Origin: Anagrus nilaparvatae
Lineage: Eukaryota > Arthropoda > Insecta > Hymenoptera > Mymaridae
Length of the DNA stretch: 64,000 nucleotides
Direction of reading: 5' to 3'
NCBI GenBank assembly: GCA_022575985.1
Contig: JAKSXM010000129.1
Span: 1,116,001 to 1,180,000, forward strand
Positions 22,414 through 34,688 of this stretch are shown here, piece after piece. Under the pieces are notes generated by a model that was not told where the DNA came from, made no database searches, and saw nothing but the letters and a program-made list of their open reading frames with translations. The translations under genes were made by a program, and so were the position numbers. Within the stretch, counting starts at the first letter, position 1. Each line of letters begins with the position of its first letter.

Positions 22414-23799
22414 TGAATGTAGATAACAAAAATTATGCCAATTTTGGAAAAAATAATACACTCTGAAAAGAAAAAATTTTTCAAATAAATAAAGGAATGT
22501 TAAAAAAATGAAAATAATTAACTAATTAACACCGGGGGTGAGAGTTTTAAATGAGCAAATATAAGTATATTTCGTTACAGAGAAATGGCTAAAAACTCCA
22601 TCCATTGGGTAAAATTTCATGCTCTTTCAGAATCTGACATTAGTTTTCACCTACAACCCTTAAAAATACCCTAAAAACGGGGGTGAAAGGGGTAGGTCAG
22701 GTATTAATAGGAAATGTTTGGAAAAATCAATGAAAAAAGTATCCAATTTTATTGAAAAATGTTTTAAAATAATATTTTTTATGTAAATTTAAGATTACTT
22801 TGTATACATTGAGGTCTCATACATTTTGGCCCTATTTACAAGCCTTAAAAGGTGGATAGGGGTAGTTCTCCAGTGAAAATACGGGTTTCCTTGTATTATT
22901 ATTGGTGAGCGCCAGATTTGTCCTAATATACGTTTTTTGGGTCGCTGGACACGAAAATCGGGGTAATTTGGCAGAGAAATTAGGGCTTCACCTTTAAATT
23001 TGCAAAAACTACCCCTAAAAAGGAGTTTTTTTACATATTCGCATTTGGAGCACTCAAATTTGCACCATACGGGTTTTTTGGGTCGCTGATCAACACCCCC
23101 TTTTCGAGGGTAGTTTTAACTAATTTTGGGGTGAAATTTTTATTATTTATGAAAAAGAAGTCGATATTATTAATCAACGACCCAAAAACCCGTATGGTTC
23201 ATATCTGAGTGCTCAAAATCCGAACATGTAAAAAAACGATGCCAAGTGATTGGCACTATGGTTCCTCATCAACAATAGCAAATTATTTATAATGGTCTAT
23301 TTTATCTAATAAAAATGATAATTTGAGATATCAGTATTTGATAAAAAAAAGTTAAGTACCGTATTCCAAAAGAAAAAAAATGTTGCTGTATTTATTTAAC
23401 AAATTTTTAGAAAAAAATTTTCAATAAACTAAGTATCAGTTATAAAAAATATATTGCCAATATAAAAATTATACATAAGTATCTTAATAATTAATTATAT
23501 TTTAATAAGTCATTTTATAAAGTGAATAAATTTTATTATAATAAATAATTATTTTAATTATAAAATTAAATAAAAAATTATATCTTATTAAAAAAAATAT
23601 AGTAATGAAAACAATAATCAAGCATATATTTATTTAAAGTATTGTTGTAAAAGTTATTATTCAATTATTTTAATATTAGCACAACTTATTTTTTTTTAAT
23701 CTAAACTTGAAATGTTATTGTTTTGTATTTGTGCATATAAAATATTTTTTTTACCCCGATTCAAAATTGTCTCTGTTAAAATATTAATTTTAAAATATT

Positions 23800-25015
23800 A
23801 AAAAATTTGAAAAATTACGTATCAGATGGAAAAAATCCTTTAAAAACAATAATTCTAGATATTAGTACTTTCATAGAAATAAATTAAGTACTACATCCAA
23901 AAAGAAAAAAAATGATTGTATTTTTTTAATTTCTTTATACAAAAAATTTTGAAAAAAAAAATTTACAAAAATTACGTATCAGATGGAGAATTCCTTTAAA
24001 AATGATAATTCTAGATATTAGTACTTTCATAGAAATAAATTAAGTACTAAGTCCAAAAAGAAAAAAAATTATTATATTTTTTTAATTTTTGTATACAAAA
24101 AATTTTGAAAAAAAAAAATTTTTTTAAAATTACATATCAGATAGAGAAATCCTTTAAAACCATAATTCTGGATATTAGTACTTTCATATAAATAAATTAA
24201 TTATTAAGTCCAAAAAGAAAAAAAACTATTGTGTTTCTTTAATTTTTTTATACAAAAAATCTTGAAAAAAAAAATTTCGAAAAATTACATATAAGATGGA
24301 GAAATCTTTTAAAACCATAATTCTGGATATTAGTACTTTCATAGAAATAAATGAAGTACTACGTCTAAAAAGAAAAAAAATTATTGTGTTCTTTTAATCT
24401 TTTTATACAAAAAATTTTGAAAAAAAAAATTTCGAAAAATTACATATCAAATGGAGAAATCCTTTAAAAAGGATGATTCTGGATATTAGAACTTTCCTAG
24501 AAATAAATTAGGTATTACGTCCAAAAAAAAAAAAAAAATTATTGTATTTTTTAAATTTTTGTATTAAAAAAATTTTGAAAAAAATAAATTTCGAAAAATT
24601 ACATATCACATGAAATAATCATTTAAAAACGATAATTCTAAATATTCGTACTTTCGTAGAAAAACATTAAGTACTACATCCTAACAAAAAAAAAAAAATT
24701 GACATTTTTTATATTTTTTGGCGGCAAAAATTTTGAGAAAAAAATTTTCAAAAAATTAAGTATCATGTTCAAAAAATTACTTTTATAGAGGTTCTTAAAA
24801 CTAGTACTTCCATGGAAGCAAATTATGTACTACGTTCAAAGAAAAAAAAAAATTGTTGTTTTTTGTATTTTTTTATGAAAAAAATTTTGGGAAAAAAATT
24901 TTCAAAAAATTAAGTATCAGATTCGAGATATCGAGTAAAAACCATACTTTCAAATATAAGTACTTTCGTGGAAATAAATGAGGTATTACATCCAAATTAA
25001 AAAAAAAAAAAAAAG
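23800..25015. repeat. Tandem array of about 155-160 bp units
   Basis: Roughly eight diverged units with phrases AAATTAC(G/A)TATCAGATGGA, TTAGTACTTTCATAGAAATA and AAGTACTACGTCCAAAAAGA. Weaker copies extend left to about 23320. The array lies in the loop of the large foldback. Confidence 0.75.
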
Positions 25016-25107
25016 TACCTCGAGATTTTTTGGTGAAAAAAATTTTGAAAACAAAATTAGGTCTTAATGTCGTGTTGGCTGTGAAATATCACCGGTTACA
25101 GTCCAAC

Positions 25108-25133
25108 ATACATACATACATACATACATACAT

Positions 25134-25168
<35 letters not shown>
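25108..25168. repeat. Microsatellite (TACA)n then (CA)n
   Basis: About eleven TACA units run into an (AC)n tract. Long threonine/histidine/isoleucine open frames here are translation of this repeat. Confidence 0.95.
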
Positions 25169-25169
<1 letters not shown>

Positions 25170-25706
25170 TCACATACAGACTTTTTTTAAAAACCGGTTT
25201 TTTAGCTTCCTGAGGTCTCAAAACGTGCTTATATGCCAAAATATCGAAAATCAAAATTTCACCTATCACAAAGGTTCCTCTATGAGGAACCAAAAACTCC
25301 TTTTTAGGAGTAGTTTTTGCAAATTTAAGGGTGAAGCCCAAATTGTTCTGCCAAATTACCCCGATTTTCGTGTTCAGCGATCCAAAAAACAAATAGTATA
25401 GCAAATCTGGTTTTCGCTATTGATAATACAACCAAACCCGTATTTTGACTGGGGTACCACCCCTACCCACCTTTTAAGGGTTGTAAATAGAGAGTAAATG
25501 TATACGAAGTTTACTTAATTTTACCTGAAAAATATTATTTTCAAATACTTTTCAATAAAATGGGATACTTTTTTCATTGATTTTTATAATATGTTTTTTA
25601 TATTATATATATTTTTATAATTTTCATACTTTTTTCAAACGTTTTCTAATAATGCCTGACCTACCCCTTTCAACCCCGTTTTTAGGGTATTTTCAAGGAT
25701 TTTAGG

Positions 25707-26245
25707 TTAAGGTTGATTAGCGTTTTATTTTGATCACGATAGAAATCGATATAATTTTTATAGGGGCTTCATATTACAATAATACACATAAAAAAAAATT
25801 TTTAAGAAAATTGAGGTTTTCATTTAGGAGATACAAAGCTTCAAAGTTGAATCCTTATACATTGCAAGCATAGCAGCTGAGTCAAAAATCAGGGGTTTGA
25901 GATTTTTATGCTATGTCAGTATCAAAACTAAACGATGAATTAAAAAAAAAAAAAATAGCACAACGTACTTTAATTGTTGAAGAAACTTCTATTCGATTTT
26001 TAAATAAATTGTGGATTTCATATAAAAGATATTTTAATTAGAATAAATAAAAAACCGATGAAAATTTTAAGGTGACAACGTCGCCGTTTAAAATACACGC
26101 ATAATATTATAATCATAATAATCATGTAAAGAACGCGCGCCTACACAAACATTGTACAACGTTGTCGTTCTTTTTTTTTTTAACCTTCAGCGAAAAATGA
26201 CCAGCTGTATACCGTCAAAATCTTGTGACCGCTAATGTACCTTAA
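25707..26245. mobile_element. TTAA-flanked MITE, family A copy 1 (nested)
   Basis: TTAA then GGTTGATTAGCG at the left, with CGCTAATGTACC then TTAA at the right. It shares internal sequence with 33453-33875 (ATACACATAAAA, GGAGATACAAAGCT and GAAACTTCTATTCGATTTTT). It sits in the right arm of the large foldback, and the left arm lacks it. Confidence 0.75.
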
Positions 26246-26313
26246 AACTAATGTGAGATTCTGACCGAGCATGAATATTTACTACAAGTATGGAATTTTT
26301 AGCCAATTATCTA

Positions 26314-26503
26314 TAAAGGCTCACACACAAACTCATGGGCACGAGCAAAAAGCACACGAGCACTAGCAAAAGTAGTATATAGTGGGAGTCAGAATGGAGG
26401 GGCTAAAGAGGAGAAATTAAAAATATTAATCCCACTTTGTTCAATATTGCTCGTGCTCGTATGCTTTTTTGCTCGTGCCCATGAGTTTGTGTGTGAGCCT
26501 TAA
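26314..26503. mobile_element. Foldback MITE with TAA target duplication (184 bp, nested)
   Basis: AGGCTCACACACAAACTCAT at 26317 is inverted at the right end (26500). TAA is present on both sides. It is inserted in the right arm of the large foldback; the left arm at the matching place carries a single TTA. Confidence 0.8.
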
Positions 26504-26650
26504 GGGAATATAATTATATTTGCTCATTTCCAAAACTCTCCACCCCGGCATTCATGAATTAAGTTATATAAATTATACACTAAAAAATTATTGCGTTTCC
26601 CATAAGCGGAATCCGCTATAGCCGCAAGAGGATTTTTTCCTTTTGCAGCA

Positions 26651-27040
26651 GGCGCACAGTGTGCAAATCAAAAATCTGCTGACTTCTTAGAATTAAATTT
26701 TTTCACCCACTTATTTTTTTAAATCATTCGTATACTATCCTACTTTTATGGAAACCTGCTACTTTTTAAAAATTTTTACTCTTTGAGTCAGGAAAAAGGC
26801 AATAAATGTGTCCATAAACAAGGTTTTTTTAATTGCAAATAAACTTAGTAACCCTGTGAATATAATTTTTGCGTATACACCAATGTATAAGGGGTGAATT
26901 TTAATTGTAAAAATTTGAAAAAGTAGCAGGTTTCCATAAGAGTAGGATAGTATACGAAGCATTTAAAAAAATAAATGGGTGAAAAAATAAAATTTTACGG
27001 AGTCAGTAGATTTTTGATTGATTCGGCACACTGTGAGGCG
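26651..27040. mobile_element. Foldback element, arms about 130 bp
   Basis: GCGCACAGTGTGC at the left and GCACACTGTGAGGCG at the right begin arms sharing AATCAAAAATCTRCTGACT, TATACTATCCTAC and GGAAACCTGCTACTTTTT. The loop is about 140 bp. No coding frame. Confidence 0.7.
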
Positions 27041-28486
27041 TGGCAAAACGATATTTTTTTATTGTGATATCTTTAAAGAGTTAAAATTGAATAAAAGCTT
27101 AAATAGTTTTAATATAAGGGTAACGTAACATTTTAATATAAATGTAACATCAAGTCGTATACAAAAAAACCAAGGGTTTGCTAGTTACAAAAATATATGA
27201 TTTTTTATTTATATGAAATAATAAAATAACATTCTTGTAATTATTGAACAAACTACCCTCTTGCAAAATTCAAGCTTAAATTTAAGGTAAAATTTAAGGT
27301 TAAATTTTAACGTTAAATTTTAATGTACTTTTAACGTTAATTTAACGTTGATTTAACGTTAAATTTAACATTAAATTTAAGGTTGAATTTCGGCGAGCAA
27401 AAAATATTTTGCCAAAATCTGATGGTTTTATGGGTTATATTAACATTTTATCATGGGTTATATTAACATTTAATCCGTAGGCATTAAAATTTAAAAATAT
27501 TTTGTATTTTCTGTCCATAGATGGTTAATATAAATCGTTAAATATTATTATAATTATTTAAAATGATACTGGAGCTATTTTTAAAATTCTGCATTGAACT
27601 ACTAGTTTTATATGGTTAAAATTTGATTCCAAAGATCCATTTTTTTACTTAATTTAATGTTATTTTTAACCATTATTTTAACGTTAAATTTAAGGTTAAA
27701 CTAAAATGATAATTTTTACCTTAAATTTAGCATTAATTTTAACGTTAAATTTAAGGTTAAATTTAAATGATAATTTTTACCTTAATTTTAGCATTAAAAT
27801 TAGCCCTAAGCAGAAGGAAAATACATATTCTGATACTCGTGTTAAAAATATTTATTATACCAATAGCAACTACAGTGCCTCGGTGCTACGGGCCGTGGCC
27901 CAAAAACCATTCCGTTTTCAAAAATTTTAAGGCCTAATCTACATAACCGCGAAAAGTCTCCGAAAAATTACAAGTGAAATCGAAAAAAAACTTCAATTTA
28001 GGCAACTCATTTCTTATACTTTGCATTTAATTTTCATTCAGAGCAGAATAAACACTAGTCGTGTTAGGTTGGTATGAGGAATGAGTTGGTTAAACTGAAT
28101 TTTTTTTGCGAATTAGCTTGCACTTTCGGTTTACGGAGCATTTTTGCGGTTATGTTGATTAGGTCTAATAATGTACTATTACGCATTTTTATATGCGTAT
28201 TCATAAGTTTATAAATTTTATTTATTTAATTATTTTTTCGTATTAAAAAAAATATAATTAATAAATAAATAAAGTTTATTAGTATTAAAAAATACGACAA
28301 ATTTACGTCAAATTATAAACATTTTAGTATATTACATAAGCATCGACCATCGGACAGATGCTGCTTATGAAACGAATCATACTAGACTACTCGTTCTGTA
28401 TACCTGTTCAGTACTGGTTTATTCTACTTTCTCTTTTCTTTCTCCAAATTTCTCCTTCCCTAAATATCTGTTTCTTTATTCTAAAT
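27041..28486. other. Intergenic with AACGTTAAATTT-type repeats
   Basis: Two clusters of short repeats built on TTAACGTTAAATTTAAGGTT occur at 27270-27385 and 27660-27800, the second largely the inverse of the first, suggesting a decayed inverted-repeat element. No gene is seen. Confidence 0.45.
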
Positions 28487-28914
28487 AAATAAGGTACTCG
28501 TACCAGTACATGAACATTTTCGGATTTTCGTTCTTTAAAATTAAAATTTTTAATAAATTTAATAATAATCTTATGTATGGTAAAAGTTTTGTTTTCAATA
28601 GTTACTTTGAACCCTTACGAATACATAACACAAAAATTTCACCCCAATTAGCATTATATTTTGTGAAATTAAGTGATATTAACGACATGTTTTTTGCACC
28701 AGTACATGAACGACCGAATTTTAAATGTGAAAACCGTGTATAAGAAAATGCTCAGCGAGTTTAAAAGATAATCGCTTAAATTTTTTTTTTTAATTATGCA
28801 GCGATCCTTCAGCTACAATATTTATCAATTTTTTAAAATTCAAAATTAACAAATAATATGAAAAAAATCAAATCCTGAACGATCGTTCAGGTACTGGTAC
28901 GAGTACCTTATTAA
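28487..28914. mobile_element. TIR element, about 430 bp
   Basis: AATAAGGTACTCGTACCAGT at the left is inverted at the right (ending CGAGTACCTTATT). ACCAGTACATGAAC also recurs internally at 28699. The internal open frame at 28510-28743 is A+T-driven and unconvincing. Confidence 0.65.
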
Positions 28915-29014
28915 AAAAATGAGAAGTACAGAATATATATATACCTGCGTTTCAAAATGCATAAATTTAATGAAAATAAATATTTTACATCTGTCGATGC
29001 CATAACAAACATAA

Positions 29015-29415
29015 AAAGTTTCCCATAGGTAAGACAAAGAAGAAAGCATAGGCGTAAGAAACAAGATAAACCTATTTTGTATTGTCTATTTTTTCTTCTT
29101 TGTCTCAATAATTTTTAATGACTTTTTTTTAGTAAGTAATCGAGAGTTAAATTTTTCATGTAAAAATCTTTAATTATATTATAAATATTTTTTTTAAAGA
29201 AAATAAGAAAAACAGAAAAAAATAATATTTGCAACGTTTATTGTTTAAACATTAACTTATTTTATTTATTTAATATTATTAATAAAATTATTTTTTTCTT
29301 CAGTTTTTTTTTATCTTAAAAATACAAAATAGATTTTAAAAGTCTTTCTTTTTTTAACTTGTTTCTTATGCCTATGCGGTTTTCTTTGTCTTACCGATGG
29401 GAAATATTTTTAAAC
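29015..29415. repeat. Inverted repeat, arms about 65 bp
   Basis: TTTCCCATAGGTAAGACAAA at the left matches the inverse of the right arm near 29380-29405, continuing through GCATAGGC(G/A)TAAGAAACAAG. The loop is A+T-rich. Confidence 0.6.
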
Positions 29416-29449
29416 ATATTATGACACCAACGCAAGTGTAATACATTTT

Positions 29450-29587
29450 TAAAGGTCTCGACATGTACCGTACTGTACCGAGAGGTTGGAAAGCCAATCA
29501 AATTTGGTGTACCGAAGCGTACCGAGATTTGATTGGTTTCCGATCTCTCGCTACGGTGCGGTGCGCGAGCATCTGTCGAGGCCTTAA
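29450..29587. mobile_element. Foldback MITE with TAA target duplication (132 bp)
   Basis: AGGTCTCGACA at 29453 and TGTCGAGGCCT at 29584 are the ends, and the arms share CCAATCAAAT and a CCGAGAG/CTCTCG block. TAA flanks both ends. Open frames on both strands across it are palindrome artefacts. Confidence 0.7.
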
Positions 29588-29709
29588 CCAAGGAAGCAAA
29601 AAAAAGAATGCGAAGCCGAGGGCGAGGATGGTAAACTGCGATCTGGGATATTCTTTTTTTGCTCCAAAGAACAAAACGAAATTTCTCTTTCTCAGCGGGG
29701 CGAATATAG

Positions 29710-29793
29710 TACACTGAAAATACGCCAATAGAATATCCCATTGATTCAATAGAAACGCCGCCATTGATTCAAAGGTGTCAGTTTTTCAGTGTA
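29710..29793. mobile_element. Mini TIR element with TA target duplication (80 bp)
   Basis: CACTGAAAA at 29712 and TTTTTCAGTG ending at 29791, with TA on both sides. Ends of this type are usual for Tc1/mariner-derived MITEs. Confidence 0.6.
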
Positions 29794-29821
29794 TATTAAG
29801 TATCAAGGGCGCAAAAGTTTA

Positions 29822-29878
29822 TACACTAGTGTGAGCACCAGCATGAGTGTGTGTGATATGTGCTCACGCTAGTGTCTA
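29822..29878. repeat. Short palindrome (ACACTAGTGTGAGCAC hairpin)
   Basis: ACACTAGTGTGAGCAC is followed 20 bp later by its near-perfect inverse GTGCTCACGCTAGTGT. Probably a foldback remnant. Confidence 0.6.
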
Positions 29879-30948
29879 AAATTTTTTTTTTTAAGACTAA
29901 GGACTGGAAAAAGCTTAAAAAAGTGACTGCGAAAAAAATTACTAAAAATAAATAATCGAATGCAATATATAATAATCATAATATGTTTGGTGGCGATTAA
30001 ATTATTTTACCATGAACCTAATGATAAGGAAATTCGAACAATGAAAATCTGTTTAAATTAGTCCTAAAATCAAACTTTTAAAATCAATCATTTAAATTTT
30101 AATGAAGAACAATTTTCAGAGCATTTCTAAGAACGTTTTTTGCGCATTGATCAATTTTATATATCTTTGATCTATGTACAAAATAATTTAATCAAAAAAA
30201 AATTTAGCATACTTTAGTTTTCGAATTTAAAAGAAAATAAAACCAAAGAGATAAGCAAACAAAAAAAGTGATCATTAACCCGTGCAGAATTATTGGTTAA
30301 GATAAAATTTAAAGAAACCTTAATTTAACGGTAACTTGCTTTTTTTCCCAAAACACATTTTTTTTTTAAATTTATTTTGTAGTAGCTAAAATTTATATTT
30401 TTTTATTTATACTTCCATTATTTTTTCTGTAGCAACGGAAAAATTACTTACAGTTGAAAAAGACATCAGGCAAGGGGTAGGGAGGTTTCAAGAGCCCTTA
30501 AAAAAATTGTGGACGTCATTTATGAAACCCCTCTACCAACTAACTTGAAATTTTTTTTTTTAATTTTGAAACGTAAATCTTGTGTCTACATAAAAACTTT
30601 TTGTTCACAATTACCTTATCAGAGGCACTTTGCAACAGTGGACGTATGCAAAAAACAACTATGTTTTTTAGATCGCATTATAAAAAGAAAAATTTTTAAA
30701 TTTGCTTTTTGTTTTTTTGCATGCTTTTATAATAGCTTTTATAATAACAAAAGTCATTTAAATATGTTTTTGAATTTTTTTTATTTTTAATTTGCTTTCA
30801 CTAGACATTATTACATGAATCATTCTTAGAATTCAAATATTTCTTAAATTATATGGTAATTAATTATGATAAGGTTTATTAAAGCCCTATTTAGCCATAA
30901 AATAATACATAAAAATTTAACTTTTATAATTTTCTATAAAACTTTAAA
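29879..30948. other. Intergenic, no gene seen
   Basis: A+T-rich. The 93-codon open frame at 30509-30790 is phenylalanine- and lysine-rich, translates A/T runs and shows no domain. Confidence 0.35.
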
Positions 30949-33900
30949 TTAATAACTGTGCCAGTTTGGCACGGGAGAAATAAATCTTTGATTGCCAATT
31001 TTCATATGGACACAATTTCGCGTAATATTACATGTAGGAAGAATTGATAATTCATCATCTATGTAAGTAATTTTTTTCACATATGGTGAATTTGGTAAAT
31101 TTTCTGTTTGAATTTTTTTGCATAAAGTAAATTCATTGCACTGAACATAATCTATTATAAACTCTAATAATATTACATATTGATTTTCATTCGTAATAGC
31201 GTATGAATTATCAGATCTTGGATTTTTTATTTTTTTACTTTCAAAGTTACATGAATTATTCACAATCTTCAAATAAGATTTGCTGGTATTTGACAAATGA
31301 AATTGATTTCGTATAAATTCTTTTGTATTCTTTGAATTTCCAAAATATCTAATAAAATTTAATTTTTCCGTCACAGGTGAATTTTTTGAAACAAGGTTAT
31401 CGCAAAAGTCTAGGATTTCAGATCTACCTCTGGATAATAGTATTCTATTTTTTAAAATTATGAGACTTTGCTTCATATTTATGGATCTAATTAGTTGCAG
31501 TATAGCTCCCTTCGGTGCCTTGATTCTTCTAATTAGTTTCCCATTGCCAGATTCATATGGGTAACCAAAATGAGCCCACAATGGACCCCAGTTTCTAACA
31601 CTATCGACTAAGTGAAGTAGTTGATGCAAGTTTGAAGTCATTTTATCTTGACCATAATACTTCTCAGTATAAGCAACAAATTTTTTTAGCAAATAGTGAG
31701 CTCTATTTAATTCGGCAATACTAATATCATTTTGTAATAAAATGTGGTATGCTTCTACAAACCAAGTCCAATGGATATAATATTTTTTAAAATTTGGTAT
31801 ATCCTGTAATAAAGGTATGCTATAATAGAGAGCCCAATTCTGTAACTCTCTAGACTTAATTCCTTTTAATTTTTGTATTGGCCGGCAAAGACGTGAAATT
31901 TTTTTTGGGACTTTAATTGAAGCCATTCTTTCATTAATTTGTCTGATATATCGTAGTGGAATCGAGTATGGTTTATTTTTTTCAATAAACCATAATTCTG
32001 CAAATTTTTTTATTATTCCCATATCAAGGCAGTGCATACTGTCAGGCACGAAACTGTCAATTATATCAAATTCATCTAAATCTAACATTACTGGTGTTGA
32101 TAAAAACCCATTTTTCTTTTCATTAATATCTAACCAACTTTCTCTCTCCGTTCTTTGACGTGGAATATAATCTAATAATGGGTACTTTATCACTTTTCTT
32201 GAAATATGGAGTACTGGTACTCCATGATGCAAACACCAACTACATCCTTTGCGACCATTATATTGTATTAATCCTTGAATACAACACCGAGCTGGTGAAT
32301 CAGCGCAACAGCATAAGCAATATATAAATATTCTTTTTTGTTCTCCGTTTACATTACAGTTAATACCTAAATTAGATAGTTGATCAATTTTATCTACTAT
32401 AGGTTCAAGAAACACGTTCATGGGTGGCTTTTCCTGACCAAACCAAATACCTGCTACAATGGTATTATTTGTTCTTTCTTTAAAGGGAATTTCATTAATA
32501 ATAAGTTGCACCGGCGACATTGAAGCCTTTGCACTTTTATATGCTGGAGAACCATCAGAATTTAAAATTAAAGAAGCATAGCACTTTTGTTTTTCTTCTG
32601 GCAAAGAATTGACGAATTCTCTATATTTTTTCCCATCATATATGTCACTTATGGTGTTATCAATATGTTGTCTTTCATTCACTACAAAGTTATAATATAA
32701 ACTGTTTATTTCTAGCAATTCTTTAATTTGTTGTTCTATATTTATAGTAATAAAAAAGTTTTCAAAGTTATTTAAAGAAACGTTTTCTTGACAGGAAGGA
32801 CAAATGACATTATTTCTTTCATTCTTTTTAAAAACCTTAACATATTCTACGCATGTAGGGCAAACAGCGTGGTAAGTAACCATCGAATTTGAATTAAAAA
32901 CTTTATCTAATAAATATCGAGAGTCAGGTAAATTGCTTGCACCATTTGTTGCAAAATTTAATATTTTCATATGATCTGCAATAGAAGATTGACAATCATT
33001 GTGTACATAACCTGCCAGTATATTAGCTAACAATAATTCAGCTTTTGTTACTGTTGTACTTTCATTTATGGGTTCAGTCAGGAAACCCGGTGTATTAAGT
33101 AATTTATTTAATTTAGGATACATTATTGGGCCCTGTAAGTCCCCTTCTTCACAATCCAAGTCATCATTCGGGAAATAATCTTCTTCGTCAGAACTATATG
33201 TAGATGACGCATGATCGTCGGTAACGTTTGAAATCGGAGATTCCTGTAAAAGTTAAAAATTTATCTTTAATTTCATTGATTAATTAACTTTTTACTTTTT
33301 TTTGTGAGAGCAGTTTAATTGAATGTTATATGTACTAAAATTTCGAGAAGAAAACCTGCATGTGCTAGGTGACATACATAATTAAAAAAACAACCATAAA
33401 ACAAGTTTATATTTAAGATATTAACCATAGTAAGGATAAAAAATAAAATTTCTTAAAGGTTGATCACCAGTTGTTTTGACGACAATAGAAATCGATAAGA
33501 TTTTTATAGGAGCTTTATATTATAATAATACACATAAAAATAAAATTTTAAGAAAATTGTCGTTTTCGTTCAGGAGATACAAAGCTCCAAAGTTGAATCC
33601 TTATACATTGCAAACATAGGAGTTGAGTCAAAAAACAGGGGGTTGGGATTTTTATTTACTGTCAACGCCGAAATTGAACAATAGATTTAAAAAAAAATTG
33701 CAACAAGTAAATTAATTGTTGAAGAAACTTCTATTCGATTTTTAAATAAATTGTGGATTTCTTATAAAAGATAGTTTAATTTAAAAAAATAAATAAGATC
33801 TCGTACTTTTTTTTCCATGGAAGCTACCAATCTGTCGAAATACCGTGATTTTAATTGTTTGGTGATCAACCTTAAGATTAAAATAATTGGAAAAAAAGAT

Positions 33901-34277
33901 TTAAATTTTTTTCAGAAGATGATCTGAAAGTTGATACAATTTTATTCACTTACACTTCTACGTAAATCTGGTATTACATTATTTTCGATAATCTCCATAG
34001 AATTTTCAAAAATCTAAAAAAATTTATATTTATAAATTTATAACCCAGTACAATTCGTTTTATCTGATAATAACTACATTACCTCTTCATTAAAAACACT
34101 TTCACAATCCAAAGATGAATCTGACGAAGAAAAATCTAAATATTCATACAAAGGATGAATATTATTAGCTACATCTTCATCTGTAGAATAACGTAAATTA
34201 TAATCACTGTCATACTCCTCTTCCTCAAATGCAGATTTATTTTTAAAGTCAACTGAAGAACAAGATGAAGAGTCCAT
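30949..34277 (-). CDS. Three-exon tnp2/CACTA-like transposase-domain protein (about 849 aa)
   Basis: Minus-strand exons join in phase 0: 34277-34083 (ATG, donor GTAATG), 34013-33954 (acceptor TTTTTTTAG, donor GTAAGT) and 33243-30949 (acceptor TTTTACAG). The N-terminus is serine- and acid-rich and low complexity. Next comes a CPTC...CPSC zinc ribbon. The core matches the Transposase_21/tnp2 group of En/Spm (CACTA) transposases: NSDGSPAYKSAKASMSPV, a CADSPARC block, KGCSWCLHHG and DSMHCLDMGI. Those acidic residues are the likely metal ligands. The frame has no stop. No CACTA terminal repeats were identified, so it may be a mobile element gene or a domesticated one. Intron 2 contains a TTAA MITE. 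Confidence 0.7.
33453..33875. mobile_element. TTAA-flanked MITE, family A copy 2, in intron 2 of the transposase gene
   Basis: TTAA then AGGTTGATCACC at the left, with GGTGATCAACC then TTAA at the right. The internal sequence matches 25707-26245. It lies wholly between the second and third transposase exons. Confidence 0.75.
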
Positions 34278-34688
34278 GTCTTACTAAATAAAACAATAAT
34301 TAAAGACAACAAATTTACTTATTGATATATATTTATTTGTAAAATAAGAAAAACTCGTCTTATGTTGAGAAATAATTTTAAAAAAACGTTATTTATAAAT
34401 TAAATTACTCTATGAATGCCTTAAAATTATATTTTGTTATTCTTTCATACTTTAAAATGATTAGAAAACAACTCAGAAACTAAAACTTTTAACATTTTTA
34501 ATGGTACATCCACGTAAATTAAAAATTTTGCCCAAGCCATAAATTAATATTGAATGAAAAAAAAATTACCATTGTATTTTTTTCTTGGAAAAGTTTTTAT
34601 TTTTTTTAAATAACACGTGTGTACAATTTTATCTAAAAAGATTCGTTATTGAATTAGTACGAAGTAAAACAATATCAACTCTCATAAG
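34278..34688. other. Upstream region of the transposase gene, nothing further seen
   Basis: A+T-rich sequence before the minus-strand start codon, with no TATA box I can single out. Confidence 0.3.

Larger units (their letters stand above)
22531..26548. mobile_element. Large foldback element, about 4 kb, with nested MITEs
   Basis: The left arm from CCGGGGGTGAGAGTTTT (22533) through 23060 or beyond matches the reverse complement of 25200-26548. Shared blocks include AGAATCT(G/C)ACATTAGTTT, ACCCTAAAAACGGGG, GGGGTAGGTCAGG, ATACGGGTTT and ACACGAAAATCGGGGTAATT. The right arm is split by two MITEs (25707-26245 and 26317-26500) absent from the left arm. The centre is a satellite-like array plus a microsatellite. 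No coding frame was found. The long arms and tandem-repeat core resemble foldback elements. Confidence 0.75.

Noticed and set aside
23800..25015. Regularly spaced repeats considered as a CRISPR array
   Set aside because: Units are 155-160 bp with no short repeat/spacer alternation, and the DNA is clearly eukaryotic.
25030..25404. Open frames of about 100-120 codons on both strands
   Set aside because: They translate the (TACA)n/(CA)n microsatellite and the foldback arm; the repeated YIHT and YVCM strings are not a gene.
29391..29764. Three overlapping frames of 84-116 codons on both strands
   Set aside because: They cover palindromic MITEs, so both strands are open for the same reason; no domain or splice evidence.
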